64,000 bases of DNA from Streptococcus mitis B6 (GCF_000027165.1 NC_013853.1:558001-622000); one strand, 5' to 3'. Shown: positions 20,080-29,373, counted from the first letter of the stretch. Notes: generated from the letters alone by a model not told the origin. Program-made: numbers and translations.

Positions 20080-22788
20080 ATGATCAAGCGAAAAACCTAT
20101 TGGAAGGACTTAATTCAGTCTTTCACAGGCTCCAAGGGGCGTTTTTTATCCATCTTAACCTTGATGATGTTAGGGTCTCTAGCCCTAGTAGGCCTCAAAG
20201 TGACTAGCCCCAACATGGAGGCGACAGCTAATGCTTATTTAACGACTGCTCAAACCTTGGATTTGGCAGTTATGTCTAATTATGGTTTGGATCAAGCAGA
20301 TCAAGAAGAACTAGAACTGTTAGAGGGCGCAGAGGTTGATTTTGGCTATTTGACGGATGTGACTATGGAGAATGGGCAGGATGCCATTCGGCTGTACTCC
20401 AAACCAGAGCGAATTTCAACCTTTCAGCTAAGAGAGGGACGACTTCCTCAGTCAGACAAGGAAATCGCTTTGGCCACTCATTTGCAAGGCCAATACAGCG
20501 TGGGACAGGAGATTAGTTTTAAAGAAAAAGAAGAGGGTCATTCCTCTTTAAAAGATCATACTTATACCATTACTGGTTTTGTGGATTCAGCTGAAATCCT
20601 CTCCCAGAGAGATATGGGCTACGCAGGAAGTGGAAGTGGGACTCTGACAGCCTATGGAGTGATTTTACCTAGTCAGTTTGATCAGAAAGTCTACAATATA
20701 GCTCGTTTGAAATATCAAGATTTAGCAGGCTTAAATGCTTTTTCAGCAGCTTATGAAGAAAAATCCAAGCAACATCAGGAAGACCTTGAACAAGCTTTGT
20801 CAGATAATGGCAAGGCACGTCTGCAACTCTTGAAAAAAGAAGGACAAGAGTCTCTAGACAAAGGTCAAGAGACCCTTGACAAGTCTGAAACTAATTTGCA
20901 GGAAGGCAAGCGTCGTTTAGCAGCTGCTCAAGCTCGTATACAGGTTCAAGAAAGTCAACTAGACTTGCTTCCTCAAGCCCAGAGAGAGCAGGCCAGTGCT
21001 CAACTTACCCAAGCCAAGCAGGAATTGAGCAAGGAAGAGGATAGACTAAAGCAGGCTGAACAAAATCTAGCCCAAGAAAAGGAAAAACTAGAAAAACATC
21101 AGCGAGTCTTGGATGATTTAGCTGAGCCCAAGTATCAAGTCTATAATCGTCAGACCATGCCTGGCGGTCAAGGCTATCTCATGTACAGTAATGCTTCAGC
21201 CAGTATTCGGGCAGTGGGCAATATCTTTCCTGTAGTGCTTTATGCCGTAGCAGCCATGGTGACCTTTACAACCATGACTCGTTTTGTGGATGAAGAGCGA
21301 ACACATGCAGGGATTTTTAAGGCCTTGGGCTATCGCAGTAAGGATATTATTGCCAAATTTCTCCTCTATGGTCTAGTAGCTGGGACTGTCGGAACAGCTC
21401 TAGGTAGTATACTTGGCCATTATTTACTAGCCAGTGTGATTTCAAGTGTCATTACAAAAGGTATGGTGGTGGGAGAAACCCAGATTCAGTTCTATTGGAC
21501 CTATAGTTTGCTGGCTCTTGGCTTGAGTTGGTTGGCGAGTGTGTTACCAGCCTATCTGGTGGCTAGGAGGGAACTTCATGATGAAGCAGCCCAGCTTTTA
21601 CTGCCTAAACCGCCTGTTAAAGGAGCTAAAATCTTACTAGAGCGCATCGGTTTTATCTGGCGTCGTCTCAGTTTTACCCATAAGGTAACAGCTCGAAATA
21701 TCTTCCGTTATAAGCAGCGGATGTTGATGACAATCTTTGGTGTGGCAGGTTCTGTAGCTCTGCTTTTTGCAGGTTTGGGAATCCAATCCTCTGTAGCAGG
21801 AGTTCCGTCTAGACAGTTTCAACAAATTCAACAGTATCAAATGATTGTTTCTGAAAATCCTAGTGCGACCAATCAAGACAAGGCAGAGTTAGAAGAAGTG
21901 TTGAAAGGTCAGAATATTCAAGACTACCAGAAAATTTATTCTAAGACGCTAGACAAGGATTTCAAAGGCAAGGCTGGCCTTCAAACTATTACTCTTATGA
22001 TGACCGATAAGGAAGATTTGACTCCCTTTATTCATCTGCAACATCATCAGCAAGAGTTGACATTAAAAGATGGCGTCGTTATCACAGCTAAACTTGCCCA
22101 GCTGGCAGGTGTCAAGGTTGGGCAGACTCTAGAAATTGAAGGTAAGAAGCTAAAGGTCGCTGCCATTGCTGAGAACTACGTTGGTCATTTTATTTATATG
22201 AGTCAGACTGACTATGAGCAACTTTACGGACAGCTACCCCAAGCTAATACATATCTGGTCTCGTTAAGGGATACCAGTGCTCCTAGTATCGAAAGACAGG
22301 CCGGCTTACTTATGAATCAATCTGCAGTGTCCAGTGTTGTCCAGAATGCTTCAGCCATTCGGCTCTTTGACTCCGTCGCTAGCTCACTCAATCAGACCAT
22401 GACCATCTTGGTCATCGTTTCGGTTCTGTTGGCTATTGTTATCCTCTACAATCTGACCAATATCAACGTGGCTGAGAGAATTCGTGAACTCTCCACTATC
22501 AAGGTTCTCGGTTTTCATAATAATGAAGTCACTCTCTACATTTACCGTGAGACGATTGTACTGTCCCTTGTGGGAATCGTACTGGGTTTGGTATCTGGTT
22601 TCTATTTACATCAATTTTTGATTCAAATGATTTCACCTGCGACTATTCTCTTTTATCCGCAGGTAGGCTGGGAAGTCTATGTAATTCCAGTAGCAGCAGT
22701 AAGCATCATTTTGACCTTGCTTGGTTTCTTTGTCAATCATCATCTGAGAAAGGTTGATATGCTTGAAGCCCTTAAATCTGTAGAGTAA
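20080..22788 (+). CDS. FtsX-like ABC transporter permease with large coiled-coil extracytoplasmic domain
   Basis: This 902-aa permease has an N-terminal helix, an extracytoplasmic domain of about 330 residues containing a Gln/Glu-rich coiled coil (roughly residues 215-345), and two FtsX-type membrane blocks: 'RTHAGIFKALGYRSKDI' near residue 408 and 'IRELSTIKVLGFHNNEVTLY' near residue 806. The architecture matches mechanotransmission exporters such as MacB-type systems of Gram-positives; the substrate is not known. The gene lies one base after its ATPase. A BOX element begins at the last base of its stop codon. Confidence 0.9.
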   Translation: MIKRKTYWKDLIQSFTGSKGRFLSILTLMMLGSLALVGLKVTSPNMEATANAYLTTAQTLDLAVMSNYGLDQADQEELELLEGAEVDFGYLTDVTMENGQDAIRLYSKPERISTFQLREGRLPQSDKEIALATHLQGQYSVGQEISFKEKEEGHSSLKDHTYTITGFVDSAEILSQRDMGYAGSGSGTLTAYGVILPSQFDQKVYNIARLKYQDLAGLNAFSAAYEEKSKQHQEDLEQALSDNGKARLQLLKKEGQESLDKGQETLDKSETNLQEGKRRLAAAQARIQVQESQLDLLPQAQREQASAQLTQAKQELSKEEDRLKQAEQNLAQEKEKLEKHQRVLDDLAEPKYQVYNRQTMPGGQGYLMYSNASASIRAVGNIFPVVLYAVAAMVTFTTMTRFVDEERTHAGIFKALGYRSKDIIAKFLLYGLVAGTVGTALGSILGHYLLASVISSVITKGMVVGETQIQFYWTYSLLALGLSWLASVLPAYLVARRELHDEAAQLLLPKPPVKGAKILLERIGFIWRRLSFTHKVTARNIFRYKQRMLMTIFGVAGSVALLFAGLGIQSSVAGVPSRQFQQIQQYQMIVSENPSATNQDKAELEEVLKGQNIQDYQKIYSKTLDKDFKGKAGLQTITLMMTDKEDLTPFIHLQHHQQELTLKDGVVITAKLAQLAGVKVGQTLEIEGKKLKVAAIAENYVGHFIYMSQTDYEQLYGQLPQANTYLVSLRDTSAPSIERQAGLLMNQSAVSSVVQNASAIRLFDSVASSLNQTMTILVIVSVLLAIVILYNLTNINVAERIRELSTIKVLGFHNNEVTLYIYRETIVLSLVGIVLGLVSGFYLHQFLIQMISPATILFYPQVGWEVYVIPVAAVSIILTLLGFFVNHHLRKVDMLEALKSVE

Positions 22789-22937
22789 TACTCAATGAAA
22801 ATCAAAGAGCAAACTAGGAAGCTAGCCGCAGGTTGCTCAAAGCACCGCTTTGAGGTTGTAGATAAGACTGACAAAGTCAGTCACGTATATACGGTAAGGC
22901 GACGCTGACGTGGTTTGAAGAGATTTTCGAAGAGTAT
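22788..22937 (+). repeat. BOX element
   Basis: It starts ATACTCAATGAAAATC at the stop codon of the permease gene and ends TTTTCGAAGAGTAT. It is nearly identical in length and sequence to the copy at 15042-15190. Confidence 0.9.
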
Positions 22938-22983
22938 AAGGCAGTTGTTTTTATCTGATTGAACTTATATTTACTCGTAAACA

Positions 22984-23033
22984 AAAATCCTCCGTTTCAA
23001 AGAGTAGGGAACTCTTTATGACAGAGGATTTTT
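22984..23033 (-). terminator. tpx terminator
   Basis: AAAATCCTC pairs with GAGGATTTT around an inner AAAGAGT/ACTCTTT stem, just past the tpx stop on the minus strand. Confidence 0.75.
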
Positions 23034-23034
23034 T

Positions 23035-23526
23035 CTATAGGGCTTTAGCAGCTGCAATTGCGGCTTCGAAGTTTGGTTCAGAGTTGATATTGTCTACGTA
23101 TTCAACGTAGCGAATCGTATTGTCAGTATCGAGGACAAAGACCGCGCGTGCCAATAGGTGCCACTCATTGATTAAGAGGGCATAATCACGTCCAAAGGAA
23201 TGGTCGAAATAGTCTGAGAGCATGATGGCATTTTCAATACCTTCAGCCCCACACCAACGTTTTTGGGCAAAGGGTAGGTCCATGGAAACAGTCAAGACAA
23301 CCGTATTATCCAGTCCAGCCAGTTCTTCATTAAAACGACGCGTTTGAGTTGAGCAGATACCTGTATCGATAGAAGGCACGACACTCAAGACTTTTTTCTT
23401 GCCATCAAAATCAGCCAGAGATTTTTTAGAAAGGTCTGTTGTAGTGAGTGAAAAATCAAGTGCCTTGTCGCCGACTTGTAGTTGTTTACCTGTAAAGCTC
23501 ACAGGATTTCCGAGAAAAGTTACCAT
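23035..23526 (-). CDS. tpx: Thiol peroxidase
   Basis: Tpx is an atypical 2-Cys peroxiredoxin that reduces H2O2 and alkyl peroxides with thioredoxin. The 163-aa protein has the peroxidatic site '[17 protein letters not shown]' (Cys near residue 58) and the resolving Cys in '[12 protein letters not shown]'. The ATG at 23526 gives the standard N-terminus '[16 protein letters not shown]', with GGAG upstream; the longer form from 23553 is unlikely. It lies downstream of psaBCA, as in pneumococci where it is called psaD. About 420 bases separate it from psaA. Confidence 0.95.
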   Translation of the reverse strand: MVTFLGNPVSFTGKQLQVGDKALDFSLTTTDLSKKSLADFDGKKKVLSVVPSIDTGICSTQTRRFNEELAGLDNTVVLTVSMDLPFAQKRWCGAEGIENAIMLSDYFDHSFGRDYALLINEWHLLARAVFVLDTDNTIRYVEYVDNINSEPNFEAAIAAAKAL

Positions 23527-23659
23527 AGGAAACTCCAATCTTTTTTCTTCCATTTTAGCTGAAACAGTCGGAATTATCCAATGATTTGACCGGAAATATG
23601 GGTATAGAAAAAACGCCAGCTCATGTGAGAATGACGTTTTTCAGATTTTTTATCTATTT

Positions 23660-23798
23660 GATATTTCTCGAAGGTAGTGCGGACGGGAGCAACTTCCTTC
23701 GGAATTTCATCCCTAATTTTTGAGCCTTAGGTCTCAAAAATTCCGTCCTAGATAAGATCAAAGTTCTTATCTAGGATACCACTACAGTGAGAAATATC
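23660..23798. repeat. Cloverleaf-like palindromic element between psaA and tpx
   Basis: The outer arms GATATTTCTC...GTAGTG (23660-23679) pair with CACTAC...GAGAAATATC (23780-23798). Inside are two further perfect stems: AATTTTTGAG/CTCAAAAATT (23715-23742) and TCCTAGATAAGA/TCTTATCTAGGA (23746-23776). The nested arrangement resembles a small mobile repeat such as RUP or SPRITE, but I cannot assign it to one. The remaining gap to psaA has no convincing gene. Confidence 0.6.
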
Positions 23799-23946
23799 TG
23801 GTAAAAACTCACTTCGTTCGTACTGATTTAAGAAATCTTTATTCTTATAAACGTTTTTTTTAGCTAGAGATAGAACTAACAAAGCTAATATTAGAAGTAA
23901 TGTAAAGAGAGACAAGAACCTAGTAATAGATAAACTAACATCTAGA

Positions 23947-24876
23947 TTATTTTGCCAATCCTTCAGCAATCTTGTCAAGGTTGTATTTCATCATGTTGTA
24001 GTAGCTGTCGCCTTCTTTACCTTGTTCTGCGATAGAGTCAGTAAAGATTTGTGCGTAGATTGGGATGTTTGTGTCTTGTGAAACAGTCTTCATTGGACGG
24101 TCATCTACACTTGATTCTACAAAGAGTGATGGAACTTTTGTTTGGCGAAGTTTTTCAACCAAGGTCTTGATTTGTTCAGGTGTTCCTTCTTCTTCAGTAT
24201 TGATTTCCCAGATGTAGGCACTTGGGACACCATAGGCTTTAGAGAAGTATTTGAATGCTCCTTCGCTGGTTACAATGAGTTTCTTTTCAGCAGGGATGTT
24301 ATTAAATTTATCCTTACTTTCTTTATCAAGTTTGTCTAACTTATCAGTATATTCTTTGAGATTTTTTTCATAGAATTCCTTGTTGTTAGGATCTTTAGCG
24401 CTCAATTGTTTGGCGATATTTTTAGCAAAGATAATTCCATTCTCAAGGTTAAGCCAAGCGTGTGGGTCTTCTTTACCTTTTTCATTTTTTCCTTCAAGGT
24501 AGATGACTTCAACACCTTCGCTGACTGCAAAGTAGTCTTTGTTTTCAGTTTTCTTGGCATTTTCTACCAATTTGCTAAACCAAGCATTGCCACCTGTTTC
24601 AAGGTTGATACCGTTATAGAAAATGAGGTCTGCTTCAGAAGTTTTCTTAACGTCTTCAGGGAGTGGTTCGTATTCGTGTGGGTCTTGGCCAACAGGAACG
24701 ATACTGTGAAGATCAATCTTGTCACCAGCAATATTTTTAGTAATATCAGCGATGATTGAGTTTGTAGCCACAACTTTTAGTTTATGACCAGAAGCTGCAT
24801 CTTTTTTTCCACTAGCACATGCTACAAGAGCAATGACGGAAAGAAAGAGAACGAACAATGTACCTAATTTTTTCAT
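23947..24876 (-). CDS. psaA: Manganese ABC transporter substrate-binding lipoprotein PsaA
   Basis: PsaA is the surface lipoprotein that captures Mn(II) for PsaBC. The 309-aa protein starts '[14 protein letters not shown]' and has the lipobox VACA with Cys about residue 20. Metal-ligand segments are 'GQDPHEYEP' (His67), '[12 protein letters not shown]' (His139), 'VTSEGAF' (Glu205) and the C-terminal 'AQIFTDSI' (Asp280). The start at 24876 is the known PsaA N-terminus; GGAGG lies upstream. It is the last gene of psaBCA. Compared with the pneumococcal protein as I remember it, several residues differ, suggesting a sister species. Confidence 0.97.
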   Translation of the reverse strand: MKKLGTLFVLFLSVIALVACASGKKDAASGHKLKVVATNSIIADITKNIAGDKIDLHSIVPVGQDPHEYEPLPEDVKKTSEADLIFYNGINLETGGNAWFSKLVENAKKTENKDYFAVSEGVEVIYLEGKNEKGKEDPHAWLNLENGIIFAKNIAKQLSAKDPNNKEFYEKNLKEYTDKLDKLDKESKDKFNNIPAEKKLIVTSEGAFKYFSKAYGVPSAYIWEINTEEEGTPEQIKTLVEKLRQTKVPSLFVESSVDDRPMKTVSQDTNIPIYAQIFTDSIAEQGKEGDSYYNMMKYNLDKIAEGLAK

Positions 24877-24907
24877 TAGATCCTCCAATTTATTGGGGTT
24901 TTGCCCC

Positions 24908-25756
24908 TTATTTTAACAAATGTTTATTTTTTAGTTTCAAATATCGTTGTTTTGGAGCGATAAAGAAGCTAATGAGAAAGAAACTAGCAGCTGTGAGCAC
25001 GATACTAGAACCTGCCGCAACGTTAAAGCTATAGCCGATAAAGAGCCCCAAAACTGAAGCTGTAGCTCCAAAGGTTGAGGAAAGGAAAATCATGCTTTTC
25101 AGGCTATTAGCATACAGATAAGCAGTTGCGGCTGGGGTAATCAGCATGGCTACAATCAGGATAGTTCCGACACTTTGCATGGCTGTCACAGACACGAGAG
25201 TCAGGAGTACCATGAGAAGGTAGTGATAGAAATTGACAGGCATTCCCATGGCTTTAGCCAAAAGTTCATCAAAGGAAGTGATCAAGAGTTGCTTGAAGAA
25301 AATCCAGATTAACAGGAGAATGGCTGCCCCAACACCCATAGTAATAAACATATCCGTATCTTGTACGGCAAGAATATTACCAAAAAGGATATGGAAAAGG
25401 TCAGTTGAACTTTTAGCGACACTAATCAAGATGATACCGAGGGCTAAGAAAGAAGAAAAGGTAATGCCGATGGCGGTATCGCTTTTGATAATCGAGTTTC
25501 CCTTGATGTAGGTAATGATGATGGCAGCTAGCAGTCCAAAGACAATGGCTCCGATAAAGAAGTCAAGGCCCAAGATGAAGGAGAGGGCTACACCTGGCAA
25601 GACAGCATGTGAAATGGCATCTCCCATGAGTGACATCCCGCGTAGAATGATGAAACATCCCACAGCTCCAGCTACGACCCCGACGACAATAGCTGTTATC
25701 AAGGCATTTTGTAGGAAATGGAATTTTTGCAATCCATCGATAAATTCTGCAATCAT
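24908..25756 (-). CDS. psaC: Manganese ABC transporter permease PsaC
   Basis: The 282-aa integral membrane protein of the ABC-3 metal permease family has about eight or nine helices and the family core '[23 protein letters not shown]' region near residue 33. It forms the membrane channel for Mn(II) delivered by PsaA and powered by PsaB. The gene overlaps psaB by four bases and lies about 30 bases before psaA, so the three are one operon. Confidence 0.95.
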   Translation of the reverse strand: MIAEFIDGLQKFHFLQNALITAIVVGVVAGAVGCFIILRGMSLMGDAISHAVLPGVALSFILGLDFFIGAIVFGLLAAIIITYIKGNSIIKSDTAIGITFSSFLALGIILISVAKSSTDLFHILFGNILAVQDTDMFITMGVGAAILLLIWIFFKQLLITSFDELLAKAMGMPVNFYHYLLMVLLTLVSVTAMQSVGTILIVAMLITPAATAYLYANSLKSMIFLSSTFGATASVLGLFIGYSFNVAAGSSIVLTAASFFLISFFIAPKQRYLKLKNKHLLK

Positions 25757-26475
25757 AGGTCACCTCCATTGAAAAAGAGTTGATTACCGTAAGCTTCTTT
25801 TAGATTGGTTTCGGTAAAAGTTTCTTTTGTTGGACCAAAGGCAATCACTTCTCGATTGACAAGTAAGACTTGATCGAAGTAGTGGGGAACCTTGCTGAGG
25901 TCGTGGTGAACGATGAGAACCGTCTTACCAGCTTTTTTCAAATCTCTCAGCGTATTCATGATGATTTCCTCACTGACAGAGTCAATCCCAACAAAGGGTT
26001 CATCCAAGAGGATATAATCGGCTTCCTGCACCAAACATCTGGCAATCAAGACCCGCTGGAATTGACCTCCAGACAGTTGACTGATTTGACGTTCAGCGTA
26101 GTCAGCTAGGCCGACGATTTCAAGGGCTTCCTCTACTTTTTTCCAATGTTTAGCATTTAAACTTCGAAAGAGAGGGATAGAGGGAAAGAGTCCTAACGAG
26201 ACACATTCCTTGACCTTGATGGGAAAGTTGTAGTCGATATTGATTTTTTGTTCGACATAGGCAATTCGGTGTAAGGATTTTTTAACTTCCTTGTCATCGA
26301 GAAATGCCTGACCTTGATGAGGGATAATTCCCAGCATACCTTTTAATAATGTTGATTTTCCAGCACCGTTTGGACCAATGATTCCGGTAATTGTTGGTCC
26401 ATGGAGCACTAGTGAAATATCCTTAAGTGCCAACGTTTCTTTGTAGGAGACACTGAGGTTTTCGATACGTATCAT
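25753..26475 (-). CDS. psaB: Manganese ABC transporter ATP-binding protein PsaB
   Basis: The 240-aa ATPase has Walker A 'GPNGAGKST' near residue 36, signature '[14 protein letters not shown]' and Walker B '[12 protein letters not shown]', with H-loop '[11 protein letters not shown]'. It energises Mn(II) uptake through PsaC. The ATG at 26475 is chosen because AGGAGG lies about ten bases upstream; an upstream in-frame start at 26508 would fall in the promoter. It is first in the psaBCA operon, under the operator described just upstream. Confidence 0.95.
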   Translation of the reverse strand: MIRIENLSVSYKETLALKDISLVLHGPTITGIIGPNGAGKSTLLKGMLGIIPHQGQAFLDDKEVKKSLHRIAYVEQKINIDYNFPIKVKECVSLGLFPSIPLFRSLNAKHWKKVEEALEIVGLADYAERQISQLSGGQFQRVLIARCLVQEADYILLDEPFVGIDSVSEEIIMNTLRDLKKAGKTVLIVHHDLSKVPHYFDQVLLVNREVIAFGPTKETFTETNLKEAYGNQLFFNGGDL

Positions 26476-26499
26476 AAACTTATATTCCTCCTGTCTCTT

Positions 26500-26540
26500 A
26501 ATATACATTAAAAAAAAAGTTAAGTCAAGTTAATTTTTGA
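26500..26540 (-). promoter_or_regulatory. psaBCA promoter with PsaR operator
   Basis: On the minus strand, -35 TTGACT (26523-26528) and -10 TATATT (26500-26505) are 17 bases apart. The sequence AATTAACTTGACTTAAC across the -35 matches the operator known for the Mn-dependent repressor PsaR in pneumococcal psaB, pcpA and prtA promoters. Bound PsaR-Mn would block RNA polymerase. The psaR gene is at 36298-36948. Confidence 0.8.
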
Positions 26541-26733
26541 AAAAATTAAAATATTAACTGAAAAATCTTTACCAAAATCTTTACACATTACGTAAGGGAA
26601 TCGATATATAGTGGATTGATTCTGGAATAGTCCACCGAGTTTTTTAAAACATTGTTAGAAATTGGTTTGAATTTCCTAATCAATTTATCCTGTTTTTAGT
26701 TTATTTTGCTATATATTTAGTAGAAGGTCTAAT

Positions 26734-26780
26734 AAAACGCATAATCTCAAGGTTTATACACCTGATATTATGCGTTTTTA
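26734..26780. repeat. Dispersed terminator-like hairpin repeat, copy 2
   Basis: AAAACGCATAATCTCAAGG...CCTGATATTATGCGTTTTT is a near-perfect palindrome with T-runs on both strands. It lies downstream of the MFS gene and likely ends the peptide cassette transcript. Apart from this and a BOX fragment, 26541-26935 holds only AT-rich sequence. Confidence 0.65.
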
Positions 26781-26850
26781 TGATTTTAAAGATTCTTTAA
26801 TTAGATTTACTATCTGTACTTCAAAAAGTATTTTAATCTATCTATGGATA

Positions 26851-26886
26851 AGCCCTTAGTTTACTCTTTGATTTTTGTTGAGTATG
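26851..26886 (-). repeat. BOX fragment (boxA end only)
   Basis: The text TTAGTTTACTCTTTGATTTT followed by TGTTGAGTATG matches the terminal part of the inverted BOX copies at 19142-19254 and 45074-45177 with several changes. Only about 36 bp remain. Confidence 0.55.
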
Positions 26887-26935
26887 AGCGATTCTTTGAT
26901 GAATTATTTTGAATAAGTATATCACACTTTAAACA

Positions 26936-28129
26936 TCAATAGTTTTTACTTTTGGTTAATGGACTAAAGTAACTAAATCCCCCTGCAAGAAATCTTATAG
27001 TACCTGCTAATATTAGAATACTTATGATAGTTAAGTTATGTGAAACAAGTATTCCTCCAAGGTATGCTCCTAAGGGGATAGAAGCAAATGAGATCATTCT
27101 AGTAATACTAACAACACGTCCCAACATTTCTTTTTTGACAACTTTTTGTCGTAACGTAAAATATGTAATGGCATTGATATTGCCAAACATATTACTCAAA
27201 CCTAAAAATACTCCCATATATATATAGTTTGTGTTAATTGATAGCAACATAGTAGATAGACCAGCTAGCATTGTACTGATGGAGAGGATTTTTCCATATC
27301 TAAACTTTTTAATTAATTCAGGGGCAAGAATAGCACCTAATATAGCTCCTACACCAGCTATTGAGAGTATTAATCCATAGTGAAAGGAGGTATAGCCTAG
27401 AACATCTGTAATATAGTAAACTAAGTTGGCCTGAAATATATGAATGGCAAAGTTTGTTCCAAAAAAAAGAATAGCTCCACTTAGGATGATTTTATCATTT
27501 TTTACATAGTGCAAACCAATAGATATTGTTTTAGAAAGACTCTCTTTTTTAGAGATATTTACTAGTGTATTTTCTGGAGTTTTTATGCAGAGAATTAATA
27601 CGCTGGCAATTAAAAAGGTAAGAGCATTGACCCATAAAACTTTAGCTGGATTAATAAGTAATAGAACAGATCCACTAATCATAGGACCAATAAGATTTAA
27701 TGTATTGTCAATAAGTTGGATTCCTGAATTGGCTTTTGATAGCTGATTGTCTGTTACAATCTGTGGTAACAAGCTTTGAAATGCTGGGTGGACTAATGGC
27801 TCTGTAGAAGAGAGCAGGAAGGTTAAAATATAAATTAAGAGTAAGAGTACATTATCATTTTTAAAAGATATTATTAGCAAACTTAGAATGACTAATGAGA
27901 TTAAATGACATATTGAGATGATATATACTTTTTTGAATTTATCTGCTAATATACCTCCTACTAGAGAAAATAAAATCCATGGTAAAAATGAAATACCGTA
28001 TAGAGTAGCCATATGAAATGGAGATCCTGTTTTCTCAAATACTAGCAAAGGTAGAGCTAATTTTCTTAGCCAATCACCAAAGTTGGATACAAGAAATGTT
28101 AGCCACAATATTTTGTAATTTCTATTCAA
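26936..28129 (-). CDS. MFS transporter, likely peptide-product exporter of the ThiF cassette
   Basis: This major-facilitator protein of about 397 aa has 12 predicted helices. Family features are 'FLVSNFGDWLRKLALPLLVF' at the N-terminus and the loop 2-3 motif 'GGILADKFKKVYI' (the G-x-x-x-D-R/K type signature of MFS exporters). It resembles the EntS/MefA-like efflux branch. The GGAGG lies inside the end of the upstream gene and points to TTG at 28129 as start, overlapping the thiF stop by eight bases; GTG at 28144 is the alternative. The coupling implies that it exports the modified peptide or gives self-protection, as MccC does for microcin C. This role is inference. Confidence 0.8.
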   Translation of the reverse strand: MNRNYKILWLTFLVSNFGDWLRKLALPLLVFEKTGSPFHMATLYGISFLPWILFSLVGGILADKFKKVYIISICHLISLVILSLLIISFKNDNVLLLLIYILTFLLSSTEPLVHPAFQSLLPQIVTDNQLSKANSGIQLIDNTLNLIGPMISGSVLLLINPAKVLWVNALTFLIASVLILCIKTPENTLVNISKKESLSKTISIGLHYVKNDKIILSGAILFFGTNFAIHIFQANLVYYITDVLGYTSFHYGLILSIAGVGAILGAILAPELIKKFRYGKILSISTMLAGLSTMLLSINTNYIYMGVFLGLSNMFGNINAITYFTLRQKVVKKEMLGRVVSITRMISFASIPLGAYLGGILVSHNLTIISILILAGTIRFLAGGFSYFSPLTKSKNY

Positions 28130-29237
28130 TAATATTACCTCCACGACAGGTTATACAATTGGGATCTATATGCCAATGCTCGGCTATTTTTGTAGTCATT
28201 GTATTCATATCTATGGATTTTAATTGGCCTACAGTAGTTAATTCACCGATACCAGTGATATATTTTGTAACTTCTGAACAAATGATACCAGTTGCTACAG
28301 ATACTAGAGGAGCTATGGCAGTATTGTCACCAACTAAGTTTAAACGAGTTCTTTCTTCAAGGATTAGGTGAGAAATAGGGTGTTCTTTTTGGATAGTATT
28401 TCTCCAACAATCAATGCATCCAGATATTTTGGGAATAATAGTATATTGCAAGGCTCGTTGTGCTTCTAAACCTGCACAAAATAAAGGAATATTAAGCTTC
28501 ACTATAGCTTCATTTACCCATCTTGCTAGTTTGACTTTAGGTCTATCCGCAACTAGTATTAAGCAATCAAATCCACGGAATGATTCAACAACATCTTCAG
28601 ATGAAGTGATTTTCTTTTCATCAACAGTAAATTTTATTTGAGGATTAAATTCATAGATGCGTTGTTTTGCTATACTTGCTTTACTCTTTCCTATATCATC
28701 AAAGTTATATAAAATTTGTCTATTTAAATTAGATATATCAACGACATCAAATTCAACAGCTTTTATTTCTCCTATACCTAAGCCAGCTAAGTCATATATA
28801 ATGTGAGAGCCTAATCCGCCTAATCCAATAATTCCAATTTTTGAATCAATTAATTTTTTTTGAGAAATATATTTATTTTCACTTAAAGTTGCGTAAGATG
28901 AAAAAAAGTTGATGTTTCTGTGATAACGTTCTAATTCATACTTGGATAATATTTTAGAACCAGTAAGATTTAAATCCTCGATAAATCGTTCTTTACTGAT
29001 TTCATCAATAGCTTCCATTACATCAGATGGTGATAGTTCACTGTAGGTTTCTGAAACTTCTCTTATGATTTTTTCGACGGTATTAATTCCATCCATTTTT
29101 TTGAGCATGTATTCAATAGCTCCGCTAGGGTCTTCATATTCTGTAATTTCTCCAAACCCACCTATATAGACCGATCCGTCTTTATATACTACTGGGTAAG
29201 CCTTTTTTAGTTTTGGACGAGCTTTTAGTAGATCCAT
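28122..29237 (-). CDS. ThiF/MccB-like adenylating enzyme with N-terminal RiPP recognition domain
   Basis: This 371-aa protein has two parts. Residues 1-90 ('YPVVYKDGSVYIGGFG', 'SPSDVMEAIDEISKERFIED') look like a PqqD-type winged-helix RiPP recognition element. Residues 130-371 are an E1/ThiF adenylation domain: nucleotide loop 'GIIGLGGLGSH' (138-143), 'DVVDISNLNRQIL' and 'DDIGKSKAS', and two CxxC pairs (Cys274/Cys277, Cys361/Cys364) for structural zinc. Such enzymes adenylate a peptide C-terminus or side-chain carboxylate; MccB and PaaA are known RiPP examples. No catalytic cysteine, sulfurtransferase or rhodanese domain is evident. AAGGAG precedes the ATG. The gene lies between a 19-codon peptide gene and an MFS exporter, so peptide modification is the best guess. 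The codons are visibly AT-rich. Confidence 0.85.
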   Translation of the reverse strand: MDLLKARPKLKKAYPVVYKDGSVYIGGFGEITEYEDPSGAIEYMLKKMDGINTVEKIIREVSETYSELSPSDVMEAIDEISKERFIEDLNLTGSKILSKYELERYHRNINFFSSYATLSENKYISQKKLIDSKIGIIGLGGLGSHIIYDLAGLGIGEIKAVEFDVVDISNLNRQILYNFDDIGKSKASIAKQRIYEFNPQIKFTVDEKKITSSEDVVESFRGFDCLILVADRPKVKLARWVNEAIVKLNIPLFCAGLEAQRALQYTIIPKISGCIDCWRNTIQKEHPISHLILEERTRLNLVGDNTAIAPLVSVATGIICSEVTKYITGIGELTTVGQLKSIDMNTMTTKIAEHWHIDPNCITCRGGNIIE

Positions 29238-29256
29238 TATATCTCCTTATATCAAT

Positions 29257-29291
29257 TAAAAGAAAAGGTAACTAGAGAAAGTCTAGTTACC
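29257..29291 (-). terminator. Attenuator hairpin between the peptide gene and the ThiF-like gene
   Basis: On the minus strand GGTAACTAGA and TCTAGTTACC form a perfect 10-bp stem with a 5-base loop, followed by TTTTCTTTTAAT. It starts 22 bases after the peptide stop codon and ends before the enzyme's ribosome binding site. It should terminate most transcripts, giving much more peptide mRNA than enzyme mRNA. Confidence 0.8.
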
Positions 29292-29313
29292 AGCCTCGGT
29301 GAAGAAAGTATTA

Positions 29314-29373
29314 CTATCCTTCTACTGCGATTCCTGCAATACTTGCAGAATGAACACGTTTTTGCTTAAGCAT
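29314..29373 (-). CDS. 19-aa candidate RiPP precursor peptide
   Basis: The peptide MLKQKRVHSASIAGIAVEG has a basic N-terminal half (LKQKRVH) and a small, hydrophobic C-terminal half ending Glu-Gly. The start is backed by a perfect AGGAGG seven bases upstream, and a consensus promoter lies about 55 bases upstream. A terminator-like hairpin follows the stop, then the ThiF/MccB-like gene. This is the position of mccA in microcin C operons and suggests a substrate for the adenylating enzyme. It lacks the C-terminal Asn used by MccB and has no Cys, Thr or double-Gly site. It could instead be a signalling peptide, but no Rgg-type regulator is adjacent. Confidence 0.72.
   Translation of the reverse strand: MLKQKRVHSASIAGIAVEG

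Noticed and set aside
23748..23978. Minus-strand frame of 76 codons with a membrane-like segment between psaA and tpx
   Set aside because: It begins at a TTG inside psaA with no ribosome binding site, and its last ~20 codons are encoded by the palindromic element; more likely a chance frame, although a small membrane protein cannot be excluded.
26590..26730. Possible insertion-sequence remnant upstream of the psaB promoter
   Set aside because: The text around 26600-26640 has a vaguely IS-like look, but no inverted ends or coding remnant could be supported.
28122..29237. Housekeeping MoeB or ThiF assignment for the adenylating enzyme
   Set aside because: An N-terminal PqqD-like domain, absence of thiamine or molybdopterin genes nearby, and the adjacent peptide and exporter genes argue for a peptide-modifying role.
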